A stretch of DNA of 64,000 nt, taken from positions 39,351 to 103,350 of the forward strand of contig NW_003546607.1 in the NCBI RefSeq assembly GCF_000090795.2, in the 5' to 3' direction. This document shows positions 49,318-63,730 of this stretch, in pieces. Under the pieces are notes generated by a model. The model saw only the letters and a list, made by a program, of their open reading frames with translations. It had not been told where the DNA came from and searched no databases. This DNA is from Amphimedon queenslandica (lineage: Eukaryota > Porifera > Demospongiae > Haplosclerida > Niphatidae). Each line of letters begins with the position of its first letter. Position 1 is the stretch's first letter. The position numbers were made by a program, and so were the translations under genes.

Positions 49318-52300
49318 TCATGCAAAGTGTTTTTGTCTTGATATGAGTCCTCTTGAAGTTGGATACTGACTCTCACTTGATACAACACTTGTGTCTGATG
49401 ATTTGTTCCTAAAAAAACAAAATGACTCCTGTTATGGACTCCTGATCAAAACCATAGCTGACAATTTAGAGGTGAAAAATTGTGGCGGGTTATTCAAATT
49501 TTTGGTAATTGGTGGGTTTTAATTGGCCAATTTGTGGCCATGTGTCATTGAGCATATGCACATAAATGGTTCAGGCTATGAAATGTCAAATTCACCAAAA
49601 TTTTCCTTTTAAATTACCAGTTACTTTTGAGCTCTCTTATACATGCTATTTCCTCAAAACATCAAAGTAGGTTCGCTAATAATGAATACTGTACTTTGAT
49701 TTGCTTGAAGAAGAAGGTGTGACAGACTTATTCTTTCCAATCTTTGATCTGGTGCTCTTTACAGTTGGAGCAGCTATAAGTCCATCAGGTGTCATGAACA
49801 TGAAGTCCCTCTCTGTATTGTATGATAAATAACATGATAATGTGTCATACTGGACCGGTGGACGCTGAGGAACAGGGGCTGGCTCTCTTTGTATGCTATT
49901 ACCAGCATATGCTATACCATCCTGTAATCAGTGAAAAAATAAATGGAATAAATATTATATGTAAATTGGCCCAATTTTTGAGCAACTTAAAAATCTGTAA
50001 AAAATCCAATTTTAATTGGAATCAACTCAAACTTCTACATACATGTATATGGTCATGTATCATCAATTCAATATCTTACCAGGTGCCATTCTTGTTCCTC
50101 CTCATCCCATTGTACATGCTGTTCAATGAGATCCTGGAACTCTTGCGGTATGAAGTAATTCATTATCAGTGCCTGTAGCTCCACTTGTTTATCAAGGTCC
50201 CTAATATCTTGCAAAAGATACTCCTTCTCTCTTTGATACTCCTCCTGGACTGCTATCAACTGAGAGAGGAATAAGGTACATTATAAGAGTACAATAGTAG
50301 ATGGGCTCTGCATGGTGTAGTAAGTGTAGTAGATGAACTCACTTCATCTTTCATTGATTGCAGTTGCTTCCAAGTGTCCTTTAATTCGTGTGTTATGACG
50401 TCCCTTGTCTCTTGCAGGTTTGCTATCTTGACCTGATAATCCTGTCTCTCAACCTAAATAAAGAGTCATTATATATATACATGTACATGTACATTATATA
50501 CATTCCTTCAGACTGACCTCTTTCTGCTTAAGTTGTTCTTTTAAGATGGATTCTTTCTTCTTCCTTTTCTCTAAATCTTTTCTCGACTTTTCCAACAGTT
50601 TCTCTTGTTTCTCAGTCTGTTCAAGCTGTACACATACACAAAGAAATAAACAAGTTAGATATGAATACATTTATAAGTACATGTACATGAACACTGCATA
50701 TGCATGTATGTGTACATCAAATATTAGCATACCAAATTGACACCTCCCACTATAACTTTTGATTCTAAATCAGACAATCTCTTTTGAAGCTCAGCCTGTT
50801 CCTCTCTAAATGATAAAGTGACAAAGAAAACAGAAATAATATCTACATGCATATACATTAATTTTACCCATAAAACATACATGTACATGTAAATTAGGAG
50901 TCTCATAAAGCACAGATTACATGTACATGTACTGTACTTACTGGGCTTTGGCCAGTTCCTCTTCTTTCTTTTCTAGTTCTTGTTCCATCTTTTCCTTTTC
51001 TTCCTTAGCGACGTCTTTCCCAGTGAGAAGTTTCTTTCTTTCTTCTTCAATTTGTTTCTTCAGTTCAGCCATTTCTCTCGGAGACATTGAAGTCGATAAC
51101 TCTATAAGCAAAAAAAAAAACGAAAAATAACAATAATACCATAGATTTTAAATTTAGAAAAAATATAAATTTGATCAGACTCAGTTTGAACTTCATAAAA
51201 AACATGTACAGTACATGTGTCCTCTCTCCATTTCTTTACCATCTTGTTTCTTCTTTCTCTTATTCTTTATACTTCCTCTTCTGATACTACCCTCCTCCCC
51301 CTCCTCTCCCTCCTCCTCCTCTTTCTCTCTCTCTTCCTCAGCCAGCATCTTCTTCAATTTCTCAATTTCTTTCTGGAACTCTCTCAACATGGCATCCTTT
51401 GGATCCTCGTTGATCCTGGCCTTGTTCTTAATTCTCTTAGCAGTGTCAGCGTATCGGAGGGTACTGAGGGTTTCATCACTGTTGTAATCAGCAGGCCCAA
51501 TGTTAGCTATCTGTATGATGGAATAATGAATCAATGGCTGTAGTAGAAACTTAGAAAGAGTAAGTTAAATGTAACTCACTCTCTTTCTCCTTGAGGGAAA
51601 TTTTAGCAAAGAATTTACATGCATACTTTTAACTTGGAGATCTGTATATGTACATGTAAATTTAAACCTGCCAATAGTTAATATCCTCAAGCTATTGGTA
51701 AGAGGTGATGAAATCAAACAGTCAAATTTACAAAATGTCCCCTTAACCAATAAATCCATCATACATACATGTATACAGCATTATAATAAAAATACATGCA
51801 CATGTATATATACACATTATATTATTTGTAGCTTACCATTACAGTTTTTGAGTTGCCCCCCAGTGAGTCTTGAAGGAGCCTGGTCAGTTTACTGTTCCTG
51901 TATGGTATGTGAGTGCTTTTATCATCAACCAGAGCCGATATCACAATACCGAGGTTAGTGAGGGATCGGTTGATACTGGCCGCTTCATCTTTACGGACAC
52001 CAGTAGCACCTGTCTTTGAGAGACGCTCTGAACCCTTTGAGAATCAAATAAACAGAGATGAAGTTACTGATGCATGTATGTAACTGCATGCTGCATGTAC
52101 ATGTACATACATGCATGAGTATTAAATTTTGTTTTGTCAAAGAGACTTTGTAACTGTAACTTTGTACACATACATGTACATGTACGTATGGTTGTATAAA
52201 GTATGAATATCTTACTGCTAGATCAACGAGATGAAGTTTTCCCATTCTCACGTGCTCTTTCTTATCAGGTCCCATCTGACTCTGTTCCACTGTTATACTG

Positions 52301-52499
52301 AATATTGTGTGGGATCTTGAAGATCTCTCATTCATATCCGTGGCACCAAATGCTCCTAAAAATAAAATAAATAGATAAAAAATAATTGAGAAAATAACAA
52401 GTTTTAGAAAAGATATACGTGTACTTAGGATTTAAGTAATCTAAATACATGTATGTGCATGTACTTATACAACAAAAATAGGTTCAGTATATTGTTCAT

Positions 52500-52584
<85 letters not shown>

Positions 52585-54212
52585 TTACTATTTTTATTTC
52601 CAATGCTCATCAATTTCTCCATCTCTTCTGTGTCTTTCACTACAAATGACAGCAGATCCTTAACATACACGCCTACATCCGGCCTCTCTCTGATCTTGAG
52701 TGCTTCCTTGGATTTCTTGTTGAGAAGATCACGGACTTCCTCGTTGTATATCTCAAGGTAAGAGACTCTCACCAGGAATCTAAAAATGGAACAACAGGAG
52801 ATAAACTTGCAAATCACATTTTCTGATACATATTGATGTACTTATGCTGTGTAGAAAGTTTGAGTCAATTCCGACTTCAATTTTTCAAGTTACGGACATT
52901 TGAAGAAATGGGCCAAAATCTGAAAAGTTCCCTGTACTATAGCCCATGGTTTTTTCCGAAAAATGGCTCCGGAATAACCTCCAATTTTTATTACATTTTC
53001 TGATACATATTGATGTCCTTATGCTATGTAGAAAGTTTGAGCCAATTCCGACTTCAATTTTTTGAGTTACGGCTATTTGAAAAAATGGGCCAAAATCTGA
53101 AAAGTTCCCTGTACTATAGCCCATGGTTTGTGTACAATACATGGAGCCATTATATACTCACTTCGTCTCTCCTTCACATTTGTGTATTCTTCCGAATATG
53201 TGAGCAAAAGAGTTTGGAATGATTCCTCTGGTCTCAGGATTGTTCTCGCCAGCCATTGTGTACGTCTTACCAGTTCCTGTCTGACCATATGCAAATATTG
53301 TACCTACACATTATACATGTACATGTATAAAGGATAAAGAGAGAGAGGGAAAGAGAGAGAGGGAGGGAAAAAGAAAGAGGGGGAAGGAAGACAGGGAGAT
53401 GATAAAAAAGTAAGCATGCTCCAAAATCAAAGTATGTTTTGTAAGTATATTACATGTACATGTAATTTTAGTAACAATTTATTCCCTTTCAGAGATCCCG
53501 TTGATTCTTAGTACATGTATCAATGAAAATGATTCCTCATCAAGGATTTGGCTTTGCCCTTAACACTTCTAATGTAATACTTAATAAAATCCCTAGCTAC
53601 AATTGCATGTGATTAATATGTACGTCTACATATATCCTTCTGTGTGTGTCTGTTACCATTATATCCTTCAAGGACAGCGTCCACTATTGGTCTAGCAGTT
53701 TCATTATACACATCAGCTTGAGTGGTATCTGCTCCAAAGACGCTATCAAATGTGAAGGTTTTCTTTGGTTCTCTCATTCCCTTAGGATCAGGCAAGACAA
53801 CTAAAGAACAATAACTTGTAAGGTACTAGGTACATTCATATATTTTTGCAAAAGTTCTTGTACAAAATTTGATATTGTGGCCTCAAAAATTTACATAAAA
53901 ACCCCAAAATTAAAATTCACGCAAAAATTTAAAATCCCCTGCTGTGTAATATTTTACATGTAAATTTTCCATTACATCCATGCCATTATAATACTCCTCA
54001 GTCCCTCACTGGTTATTTCTCCTCTGGTTTGATCCACGGTTACTATCGACTGGTGATTGTTGTTTCTCTCTGACTGGCTGAGTGGTCTGGATCTGACGGC
54101 AACCCTCACATTATCAGTCTCCTCTGGAGGCTTGGGGCTCACTACTGATCCTCCACCAGCCTATAACAGAAGAGAAAGAAGTAGGCAAAAAGAATAGGCT
54201 ACTTACCGCCAT
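49318..54212 (-). CDS. KIF3A: Kinesin-2 motor subunit KIF3A
   Basis: The ATG at 54212 starts a two-codon first exon (MA). The motor domain reads [53 protein letters not shown] (P-loop), [48 protein letters not shown] (switch I), [19 protein letters not shown] (switch II), and [20 protein letters not shown]. Neck and stalk follow: [20 protein letters not shown], an acidic/basic stretch ([20 protein letters not shown]), VIVGGVNL and coiled coils. The tail has [20 protein letters not shown] and [13 protein letters not shown], which matches KIF3A rather than KIF3B. Heterotrimeric kinesin-2 drives anterograde transport in cilia. The stop is at 49318. An X-box-like site lies 33 bp upstream of the ATG. 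Confidence 0.93.
49955..50062. repeat. Decayed ~177-bp family fragment
   Basis: It contains ttttgagcaacttaaaaatc, tgtaaaaaatccaatttt and gaatcaactcaaac, similar to part of the MOSPD2 intronic array. It is intronic in KIF3A. Confidence 0.7.
52502..52580. repeat. (CT)n microsatellite in KIF3A intron
   Basis: Nearly 80 bp of pure CT dinucleotide directly beyond the donor of the exon ending SIGNKN. It makes a false Glu-Arg repeat frame on the minus strand. Confidence 0.97.
52815..53132. repeat. ~177-bp CTATAG repeats in KIF3A intron
   Basis: About 1.8 copies in the inverted orientation: ttttctgatacatattgatg, agtcaattccgacttcaatt, ttccctgtactatagcccat, with about 178 bp between repeats. Confidence 0.94.
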
Positions 54213-54244
54213 TGTTTATTATTTTTTACTAGACCACACCTCCT

Positions 54245-54258
54245 GTTTCTATAGAAAC
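54245..54258. promoter_or_regulatory. X-box-like palindrome upstream of KIF3A
   Basis: GTTTCT-AT-AGAAAC is a perfect palindrome and fits the RFX pattern RYYNYY-N(1-3)-RRNRAC. It lies in the 204-bp interval shared by KIF3A and TMEM184, 33 bp from the KIF3A ATG. Confidence 0.55.
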
Positions 54259-54416
54259 ATTAACACCACCCATTTTTAATTGACCACACCTAGTTAATGA
54301 ATTTTTAATAATTCTGACTGTTTCATGTTTTTATAGACAAGACTTACTTGTCTTAAAATAGGACATTAGGAGACTTTTGGATAGTCTTTTGGAAGAGAAT
54401 AAGCGAGAATAAGAGG

Positions 54417-57284
<2,868 letters not shown>

Positions 57285-57314
57285 AGTAATGTAGCTTAGA
57301 GTGCATGGATACAT

Positions 57315-57318
<4 letters not shown>

Positions 57319-57378
<60 letters not shown>

Positions 57379-57395
57379 TATTATTATTAATATTA
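57319..57395. repeat. (ATT)n microsatellite in TMEM184 3' UTR
   Basis: ATT repeats follow the TMEM184 stop codon. A shorter version is at the same place in the second duplicated unit (about 60943-60985). Confidence 0.95.
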
Positions 57396-57688
57396 TTATT
57401 ATTACTATAATTGTAATTTTTCTGTGGCCCTGATTGCCACTTTTATAAATGTATATTAAATTTTGTATGTGAACTTATACCATTTTGTCACAGCCGCATA
57501 TTAGCATTATCATATCTGATCTAAATAATTACTTTAAATGAGCTGCTAAAAAACTTTTTTCTAAAAAAAAACAAAAACTAACTTCAACAGAATTAATGAC
57601 AATATATAAAAAAGTAAAAGTCCTAATATCAAAAAAGTCCTAAGTTTGTTGTCCGATGTCCGATATCCACAGTCCATAATTGAGGCTC

Positions 57689-58698
57689 TTAGCGAGTGCA
57701 GATGGAGCAGGTTATGGCAATATTAGCATTGTAAGGACCACAAGGGATTCCCGCATTACACTTTGGCATCACAAAGTACAGCAGTGCACCATCTGTGTTG
57801 CGATTGCTGCCATGAATCTTCTCTCCAGCTTCATCAATGCATTCAAAGACTGCATTTCTAGCATGGCCTCTATGCTCTGCCATCAAGTAACCTCTGTATT
57901 CCTGGGTCCATGAGTCTGGACAGGTGATCCTACCAGGCAACTGCATTTTAGTGGATTTGTCAGGAACATAACACACAGCACAAGGGACGTTCCAGTCGTG
58001 GTTACTCCAGATCTTGTTGTGCGATTGATACTCTGATCCATACATGAAAGTATAGTGTCCAGGGTTTTGATGGCTGAGATGTCCCACACCACTGGTTGGC
58101 ATGCACACAATATTTGCTGCTCCTCCATGCTCACCATGTCCAGTGCCTCCAGTGTATCCAGCATAGACTAGTTCAGCTCCACTTCTGCAAGTTGTCTTTC
58201 CCCAGCGAGTGTATACAACTCCACTGCCTCTGGAGTCATAATCTGGTGTGAGTGTTATGACAATTCCTTTATCAGTGAGTTTGAGGCCAATGTTCTGCTG
58301 TTCAGCTATACAATGCAATCATTCCATAATATCATGTTGCATTGGTTGGTTATACCTTTATCATCTATTGCCTCTGCTTCTGTATTAGTGGCCAATTCTG
58401 TATTTTATAAGTTTTAAAAATTATTGCAAGGATAATATCTATTTGCAGTACCTGAATCAAGGTTGTCAGTTTCTTTGAATTTACCTATAATGCAAAATTG
58501 TAGATGATACTCAATCAAATACTTAATGTTCTTACTGTTTTCTGCAGCATCAACTGATTCTTCATTTTCTGTATCATCACCTGCAAAAAATTGAAATAAT
58601 TATATTGAAGAAAATGTTTAATGCATGATCATACCAGCAGGAGTACAATAGCTGCTGCTGATCAAAAATGCAAAGAAAGCAACAAGCAAGATCTTCAT
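57689..58698 (-). CDS. Secreted short-chain collagen C4-like protein, copy 1
   Basis: The ATG at 58698 gives MKILLVAFFAFLISSSYC, a clear signal peptide. Several tiny acidic exons follow (GDDTENEESVDAAEN, KFKETDNLDS, ELATNTEAEAIDDK). One large exon then encodes about 200 residues: GSGVVYTRWGKTTCRSGAEL, VYAGYTGGTGHGEHGGAANI, MYGSEYQSHNKIW, HDWNVPCAVCYVPDKS, TCPDSWTQEYRGYLMAEHRG, NTDGALLYFVMPKC, and the terminal CGPYNANIAITCSICTR. About eight conserved Cys residues are present. This pattern is known as the C-terminal domain of sponge short-chain (spongin) collagen C4-like proteins. No Gly-X-Y collagen repeat is present, so it is a secreted non-collagenous relative, perhaps lectin- or matrix-like (inference). 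It is convergent with TMEM184. Confidence 0.8.
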
Positions 58699-59481
58699 TT
58701 TTAAATAACAGCAGTGATGGTTATAGACCTAAAAGAATCTGACTCTGTTCCTTTAATTGTCTATGCATAAGTTGCCTCTGCTCTCCCCTTTAAAGGCCAT
58801 CACTCAATCAGTGGGAGTAGTTTTATGGCATGCAATTTCATCAAGTACACTTTTATACTGAGATATCTACATATCAACACACAAAACATATCTCTTTCTC
58901 AAATTGCTATTTCCTTCTGCTTTTCCGCATTTTAATGGATGAGTGCCAGACGATAATTGACTAAGTTCGTCCAGTGTGGGAGGATAAGTTTTGAAATGAT
59001 ATAACAAGTTACTATGGAATTCAAATTCTTTATATGTTTTTGCCTCTACTCCCACTAAGATGATCACATTAAAATACTGATCTACATAAGTGAGTTAAAT
59101 TATCAAATAATCAATGATAGCAGCAAAGAAATATCCTATTAGTAGTATCACTTAAATCGTGACAAATTACATTAGACTAGACTTACAACGATCACAAGTT
59201 CATTATCACCACCAATAGACATACTATCAATCATGGCCGGGATTTATTATATTCATAGTGTATATAGTCTCTGATGTGACTGCACATAGCAATAGTTAAA
59301 TATTTTTATGAGATCTTCCATTTATGCCATGAAGTAAAACATTGCCTTTTTGAATAGGCATTTGACTTCAAAACTGATACCTTTTATAATAAAATTATTA
59401 TTCCTGAATACAATTATGGGTTTGAATAAAAACAGTTTAAAAACACCAAGACAATACTATATACTTATACATAGTGTCATT
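58699..59481. other. Intergenic part of duplicated unit 1
   Basis: Promoter side of the collagen-C4-like gene and downstream flank of a broken hypothetical gene. A 66-codon minus-strand frame at 58867-59067 has no recognised pattern and is disrupted in unit 2, so it is not called. Confidence 0.5.
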
Positions 59482-59808
59482 TCAGTTATTCGTCTCCACA
59501 ATAGGCAAAGATACCATTGATGTCTCAATGAATGAAACTGATATTTTCCTGTCTCCATTTTCAGCATAAATGCTACTTGAAGCCTGAAAAAACATTCCGT
59601 ATTGTTACAGCACTAGTTAAAAATGCATGTACATACCCTTCTTCCTTCTAGTTCTGATTTCAGCTCCATAACTTCATTCTACAACCAGTCAATCTTCTCT
59701 TTATCACTCACTACTGTAAATGCTCCACTTTTTCCGAATTCAACAAGTAGACGTGATCTGCAAAGTATCACACTTCTCTCCTTTGGGATCTTTATACAAG
59801 CGATACAT
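59482..59808 (-). pseudogene. Broken copy of small coiled-coil hypothetical gene
   Basis: Homologous to 63135-63455 but damaged. There is one extra base in the first exon (tctacttgttgaattc against tctacagttgaattc) and an in-frame TAG where unit 2 has CAG (IDW-L-stop against IDRLQNEVMELK). The second exon (SFIETSMVSLPIVETNN) stays open. Confidence 0.7.
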
Positions 59809-60096
59809 CTATACAATAATAATAGAAGATAATAATGAAAAATCTCCTTGTTTTAATACCATTCAGTAACTATAATATGACTTGTATATAAAGGCTAGTT
59901 TGCAGGCAAGTGTACTTAAATCAAAAGTGTGTGCAATTTGACTTCAATGACTTGTTGATACATGCTTTAAGCTAGAGTTAATATTGCAAATTTGTTTTTA
60001 TTCATTACTAGAGTCTATTTATTTATTTTTGATTGGTCATTCAATTTCTAAATTTACATTATTATTCATCATTTAGTATTATTATTATTTATTACT

Positions 60097-60899
60097 AGGC
60101 AAGCTGTTATTATAGCCGGCTCTTTTAGTAAAAGCTAATGTCATTAAGCAGAGGAAGCATTAGATAATTATGGATTCAAGGATGTTGCAGTCAGCATGCA
60201 GGTAAGCCATGTGACATACATGCAAAAGGGTGTAACATATACTGACTGAAAAATGCAAATTATGTGTTCAGTCTGGCTACTATAGATCTACTACTCATTT
60301 CCTTCTGTTCATAGGATTTCCTCATTTGCATTGAGATGCTTGCATTCGCTATTGCCTTCTACTTCTTCTTCTCTCACAAACCTTACATCGACCGAGCAGC
60401 TGCACAAGTCCCTTGTCTCGTAATATCTACTGGTATGCTTGTCTCCACTCTTGTTTCAAGATAGTGAGCATGAGAGACATTTACTGGGACATCAAAGAGA
60501 ACTTTATCGACCCGATCCCTGTCCCTCGTATTCTGCTGAACCGGTTACTGGGATGATGGAACCATAGATAATCTATGCCGGAAGAGAGAGAGGATGTACC
60601 TCTTAAATACTGAGCTAGAGACAGAACTAAAGAAGATAGAGGAAGGCAATAAGAGGAATAGAGTAGCTCTTGAGAGAGAAGGGAGAGGCATGGCTGGTTT
60701 AATGATTGTATCAATGAGAGAAGTTCCTGTTGAAGCTACTGCTAATAATGGAGTCAGGCTGTCTCCAGTACATCAGTCTGATCATGAAGATGAAACTAAT
60801 TCTTGTACATCAACCAGTTCTTCTCATTCCTCCTCTTTGTCAGGCTCTAATGTTCGTGAATGTAGACAAGTCCCTGATCCTACTGATGGATCACAATGA
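60097..60899 (+). pseudogene. TMEM184 3' fragment, unit 2
   Basis: Matches the last two exons of TMEM184 (56532-57284). The first exon has an insertion (gccggctc) and a deletion (gcagaggaag against gcagagtgaag). The second has altered sequence with in-frame stops around 60420-60480. The Ser/Thr-rich 3' end is still open from 60594 to the stop at 60897. No upstream TMEM184 exons are present. Confidence 0.88.
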
Positions 60900-60957
60900 A
60901 GTAATGTAGCTTAGAGTGCATGGATACATGAATAAATGTATGCATTATTATTATTAT

Positions 60958-60990
<33 letters not shown>

Positions 60991-61292
60991 AATTGTTATC
61001 ATTAAATTTTTTTCTGTGGCCCTGATTGCCACTTTTATAAATGTATATTAAATTTTGTATGTGAGCTTAATATGCTATTTTGTCGCAGCCGCATACAAAG
61101 TATCAGCATATCATATCGGATCTAAATAATTGTTTTAAATGAGCTGCTAAACTTTTTTCCAAAAAAAAACAAAACTAACTACAACAGAATTAATGACAAC
61201 ACATCAAAAAAAGTAAAAGTCCTAATATCAAAAAAGTCCTAAGTTTGTTATCCGATGTCCGATATCCACAGTCCATAGTTGAATTGAGGCTT

Positions 61293-62371
61293 TTAGCGAG
61301 TGCAGATGGAGCAGGTTATAGCAATATTACCATTGTAAGGACCACAAGGCATTCCCCTGTCACACTTTGGCATCACAAAGTACAGCAGTGCACCATCTGT
61401 GTTGCGATTGCTGCCATGAATCTTCTCTCCAGCTTCATCGATGCATTCAAAGACTTTATTATGCTGATGGCCTCTGTGATCTGTCATCAAGTAACCTCTG
61501 TACTCTTGAGTCCATGAGTCTGGACAGGTAATCCTACCAGGCAACTGCAGTTTAGTAGATTTATCAGGAACATAACACACGGCACAAGGGACATTCCAGT
61601 CGTGGTTACTCCAGATCTTGTTGTGCGATTGATACTCTGATCCATAGATGAAAGTATAGTGCCCAGGGTTTTGATGGCTAAGATGTCCCACACCACTGGT
61701 TGGCATACACAAGAGGTTAGCTCCTCCACCATGTTCATTGTAGAAACTACCTCCAGCATATCCAGCATAGACTAGCTCAGCTCCACTTCTGCAAGTTGAC
61801 TTCCCCCAGCGAGTGTATACGACTCCACTGCCTCTGGAGTCATAATCTGGTGTGAGTGTTATGACAATTCCTTTATCAGCCAGCTTGAGGCCAATGTTCT
61901 GCTGTCCAGCTATACAATGCAATCGTTCCATAATATCATGGTACGATTGACTCCTGTGTATAAAATGTGTTGCACGCAACAAATGTTGCATAGTGTATGT
62001 TGGGCTTAATACTGCATTGGTTGGCTATACCTTTATCATCTGTTGCCTCTGCTTCTGTATTAGTGGCCAATTCTGTATTTTATAAGTTATAAAAATTATT
62101 GCAAGGATAATATCTATTTGCAGTACCTGTATCAAGGTCATCGGTTTCCTTGAATTTACCTATAATGCAACATTGTAGATGATACTCAATCAAATACTAA
62201 ATGTTCTTACTGTTTTCTGCAGCATCAGCTGCTTCTTCATTATCTATATCATCACCTGCAAAAAATTTTGAAATTTGAAGAAATTGTTTAATATATAATC
62301 TTACCAGCAGGAGTACAATAGCTGCTGCTGATCAAAAATGCAAAGAAAGCAAGAAGCAAGATCCTCTTCAT
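61293..62371 (-). CDS. Secreted short-chain collagen C4-like protein, copy 2
   Basis: The ATG at 62371 gives MKRILLLAFFAFLISSSYC (signal peptide), with the same small acidic exons and large domain exon as copy 1. The domain reads GSGVVYTRWGKSTCRSGAEL, VYAGYAGGSFYNEHGGGANL, HDWNVPCAVCYVPDKS, GYLMTDHRGHQHNKVFECID and ends CGPYNGNIAITCSICTR at the stop at 61293. All Cys of copy 1 are kept. Most differences cluster in the loop between AGG and EHGG and near GYLM, which suggests diversification of surface loops. One intron has a 73-bp foldback-related insertion absent from copy 1. Confidence 0.8.
61941..62013. mobile_element. Foldback-element insertion in copy 2 intron
   Basis: Copy 1 of the gene reads atcatgttgcattggttggt here. 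Copy 2 has about 73 extra bases between atcatg and gcattggttgg. The insert contains gactcctgtgtataaaatgt, gttgcacgcaacaa and gtgtatgttgggcttaa, which match the right arm and flank of the foldback element at 39563-39745. Confidence 0.8.
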
Positions 62372-63134
62372 TTTCAAATGATAGCAGTGATGTTATAGAC
62401 CTAAAAGAATCTGACTCTGCTCCTTCAGTTGTCTATGTGTAAGTTGTCTCTACTCTCCTCTTTATATAGACCATCACTCCATCAGTTGGAGTATTTGCAT
62501 GGCATGCAATTTTATGAAGTACACCTTTATACTGCGGCAATTACATATTAACGCACAAAACATATCTCTTTCCCAAACTGCTATTTCCTTCTGCTTTCCG
62601 CATCTTAAATGAGTACTAATTGACTAGTCTTGTGTGTCTAGACTCTCTGACTACTAATCAGTAAGTTTGAAGTGATATTTCTAATTACTATGGAATTCAA
62701 GTCCATGAATTTTTTTGCTTGTACTTCCATTAAGTTGATCACATTAAATAGTGATCTACATAAGTGAGTAATCAGTGATAGCAGCAAAAAAATATCTGTA
62801 GTACTATCACTTAAATTATGACAAATTACATTAGACTGAACTTATGACGATCACAAGTTCATGATCATCACTAATAGACATACTATCAATTATGGGATTT
62901 ATTATATTTTGTCTCTCTAATGTGACTGCACATAGCAATGGTAGAATATTATTATGACATCTTCCATTGTTATGCCATGCAGCCAAACATTGCCTTTTTG
63001 ATTGCGCAATCAACTTCAAAATTGATACCTTTATAATAAAATTATTATTCCTGAATAAAATTATGGGTTTGAATAAAAACAGTTTAAAAACATCAAGACA
63101 ATTTTATATACTTATACATATAGTGTCATTTTAG
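62372..63134. other. Intergenic part of duplicated unit 2
   Basis: Aligns with 58699-59481 of unit 1 with many small indels. No gene is supported. Confidence 0.5.
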
Positions 63135-63455
63135 TTAATTGTCTCCACAATAGGCAAAGATACCATTGATGTCTTGATGAATGAAACTGATATCTTCCTG
63201 TCTCCATTTTCTGCGTAAGTGCTACTTAAAGCCTGAAAAACATTCCGTATTGTTACAGCACTAGTTAAAAATACATGTACATACCCTTCTTCCTTCTAGT
63301 TGTGATTTCAGCTCCATAACTTCATTCTGCAACCGGTCAATCTTTTCTTTATCACTCACTACTGTGAATGCTCCACTCTTTCCGAATTCAACTGTAGACC
63401 TGATCTGCGAAGTATCACACTTCTCTCCTTTGGGATCTTTATACAAGCGATGCAT
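63135..63455 (-). CDS. Small coiled-coil hypothetical protein (possibly 5' partial)
   Basis: Two minus-strand exons join in phase. The first reads MHRLYKDPKGEKCDTSQIR, STVEFGKSGAFTVVSDKEKI and DRLQNEVMELKSQLEGRR. The second reads ALSSTYAENGDRKISVSFIK and TSMVSLPIVETIN, then the stop at 63135. The middle is a short coiled coil. The first Met is directly preceded by an acceptor-like tattgtatag, so an upstream exon may exist. I do not recognise the family. The unit 1 copy is broken. Confidence 0.45.
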
Positions 63456-63730
63456 CTATACAATAATAATAATGAAAAATCTCCTTGTTTTAATACCATT
63501 CAGTAACTATAATATGACTTATATATAAAGGCTAGTTTGCAGGCAAGTGTATCATCAATTTTTAATCAAAAGTTTGTGCAATTTGACTTCAATGACTTGT
63601 TGATGCATGCTTTAAGCTAGAGTTAATTTTGCAAATTTGTCTTCATTACTATTTATTTATTTTTGATTGGTCATTCAATTTCTAAATCTACACTATTATT
63701 CATCATTCAGTATTATTATTATCTATTATT

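Noticed and set aside
52425-52620. Glu-Arg repeat extension of the KIF3A exon
   Set aside because: It is the reverse reading of the (CT)n intron; the exon ends at a gtaagg donor after NKN.
58867-59067. 66-residue minus-strand frame with a plausible protein composition
   Set aside because: The homologous stretch in unit 2 is disrupted by several indels and no domain is recognised.
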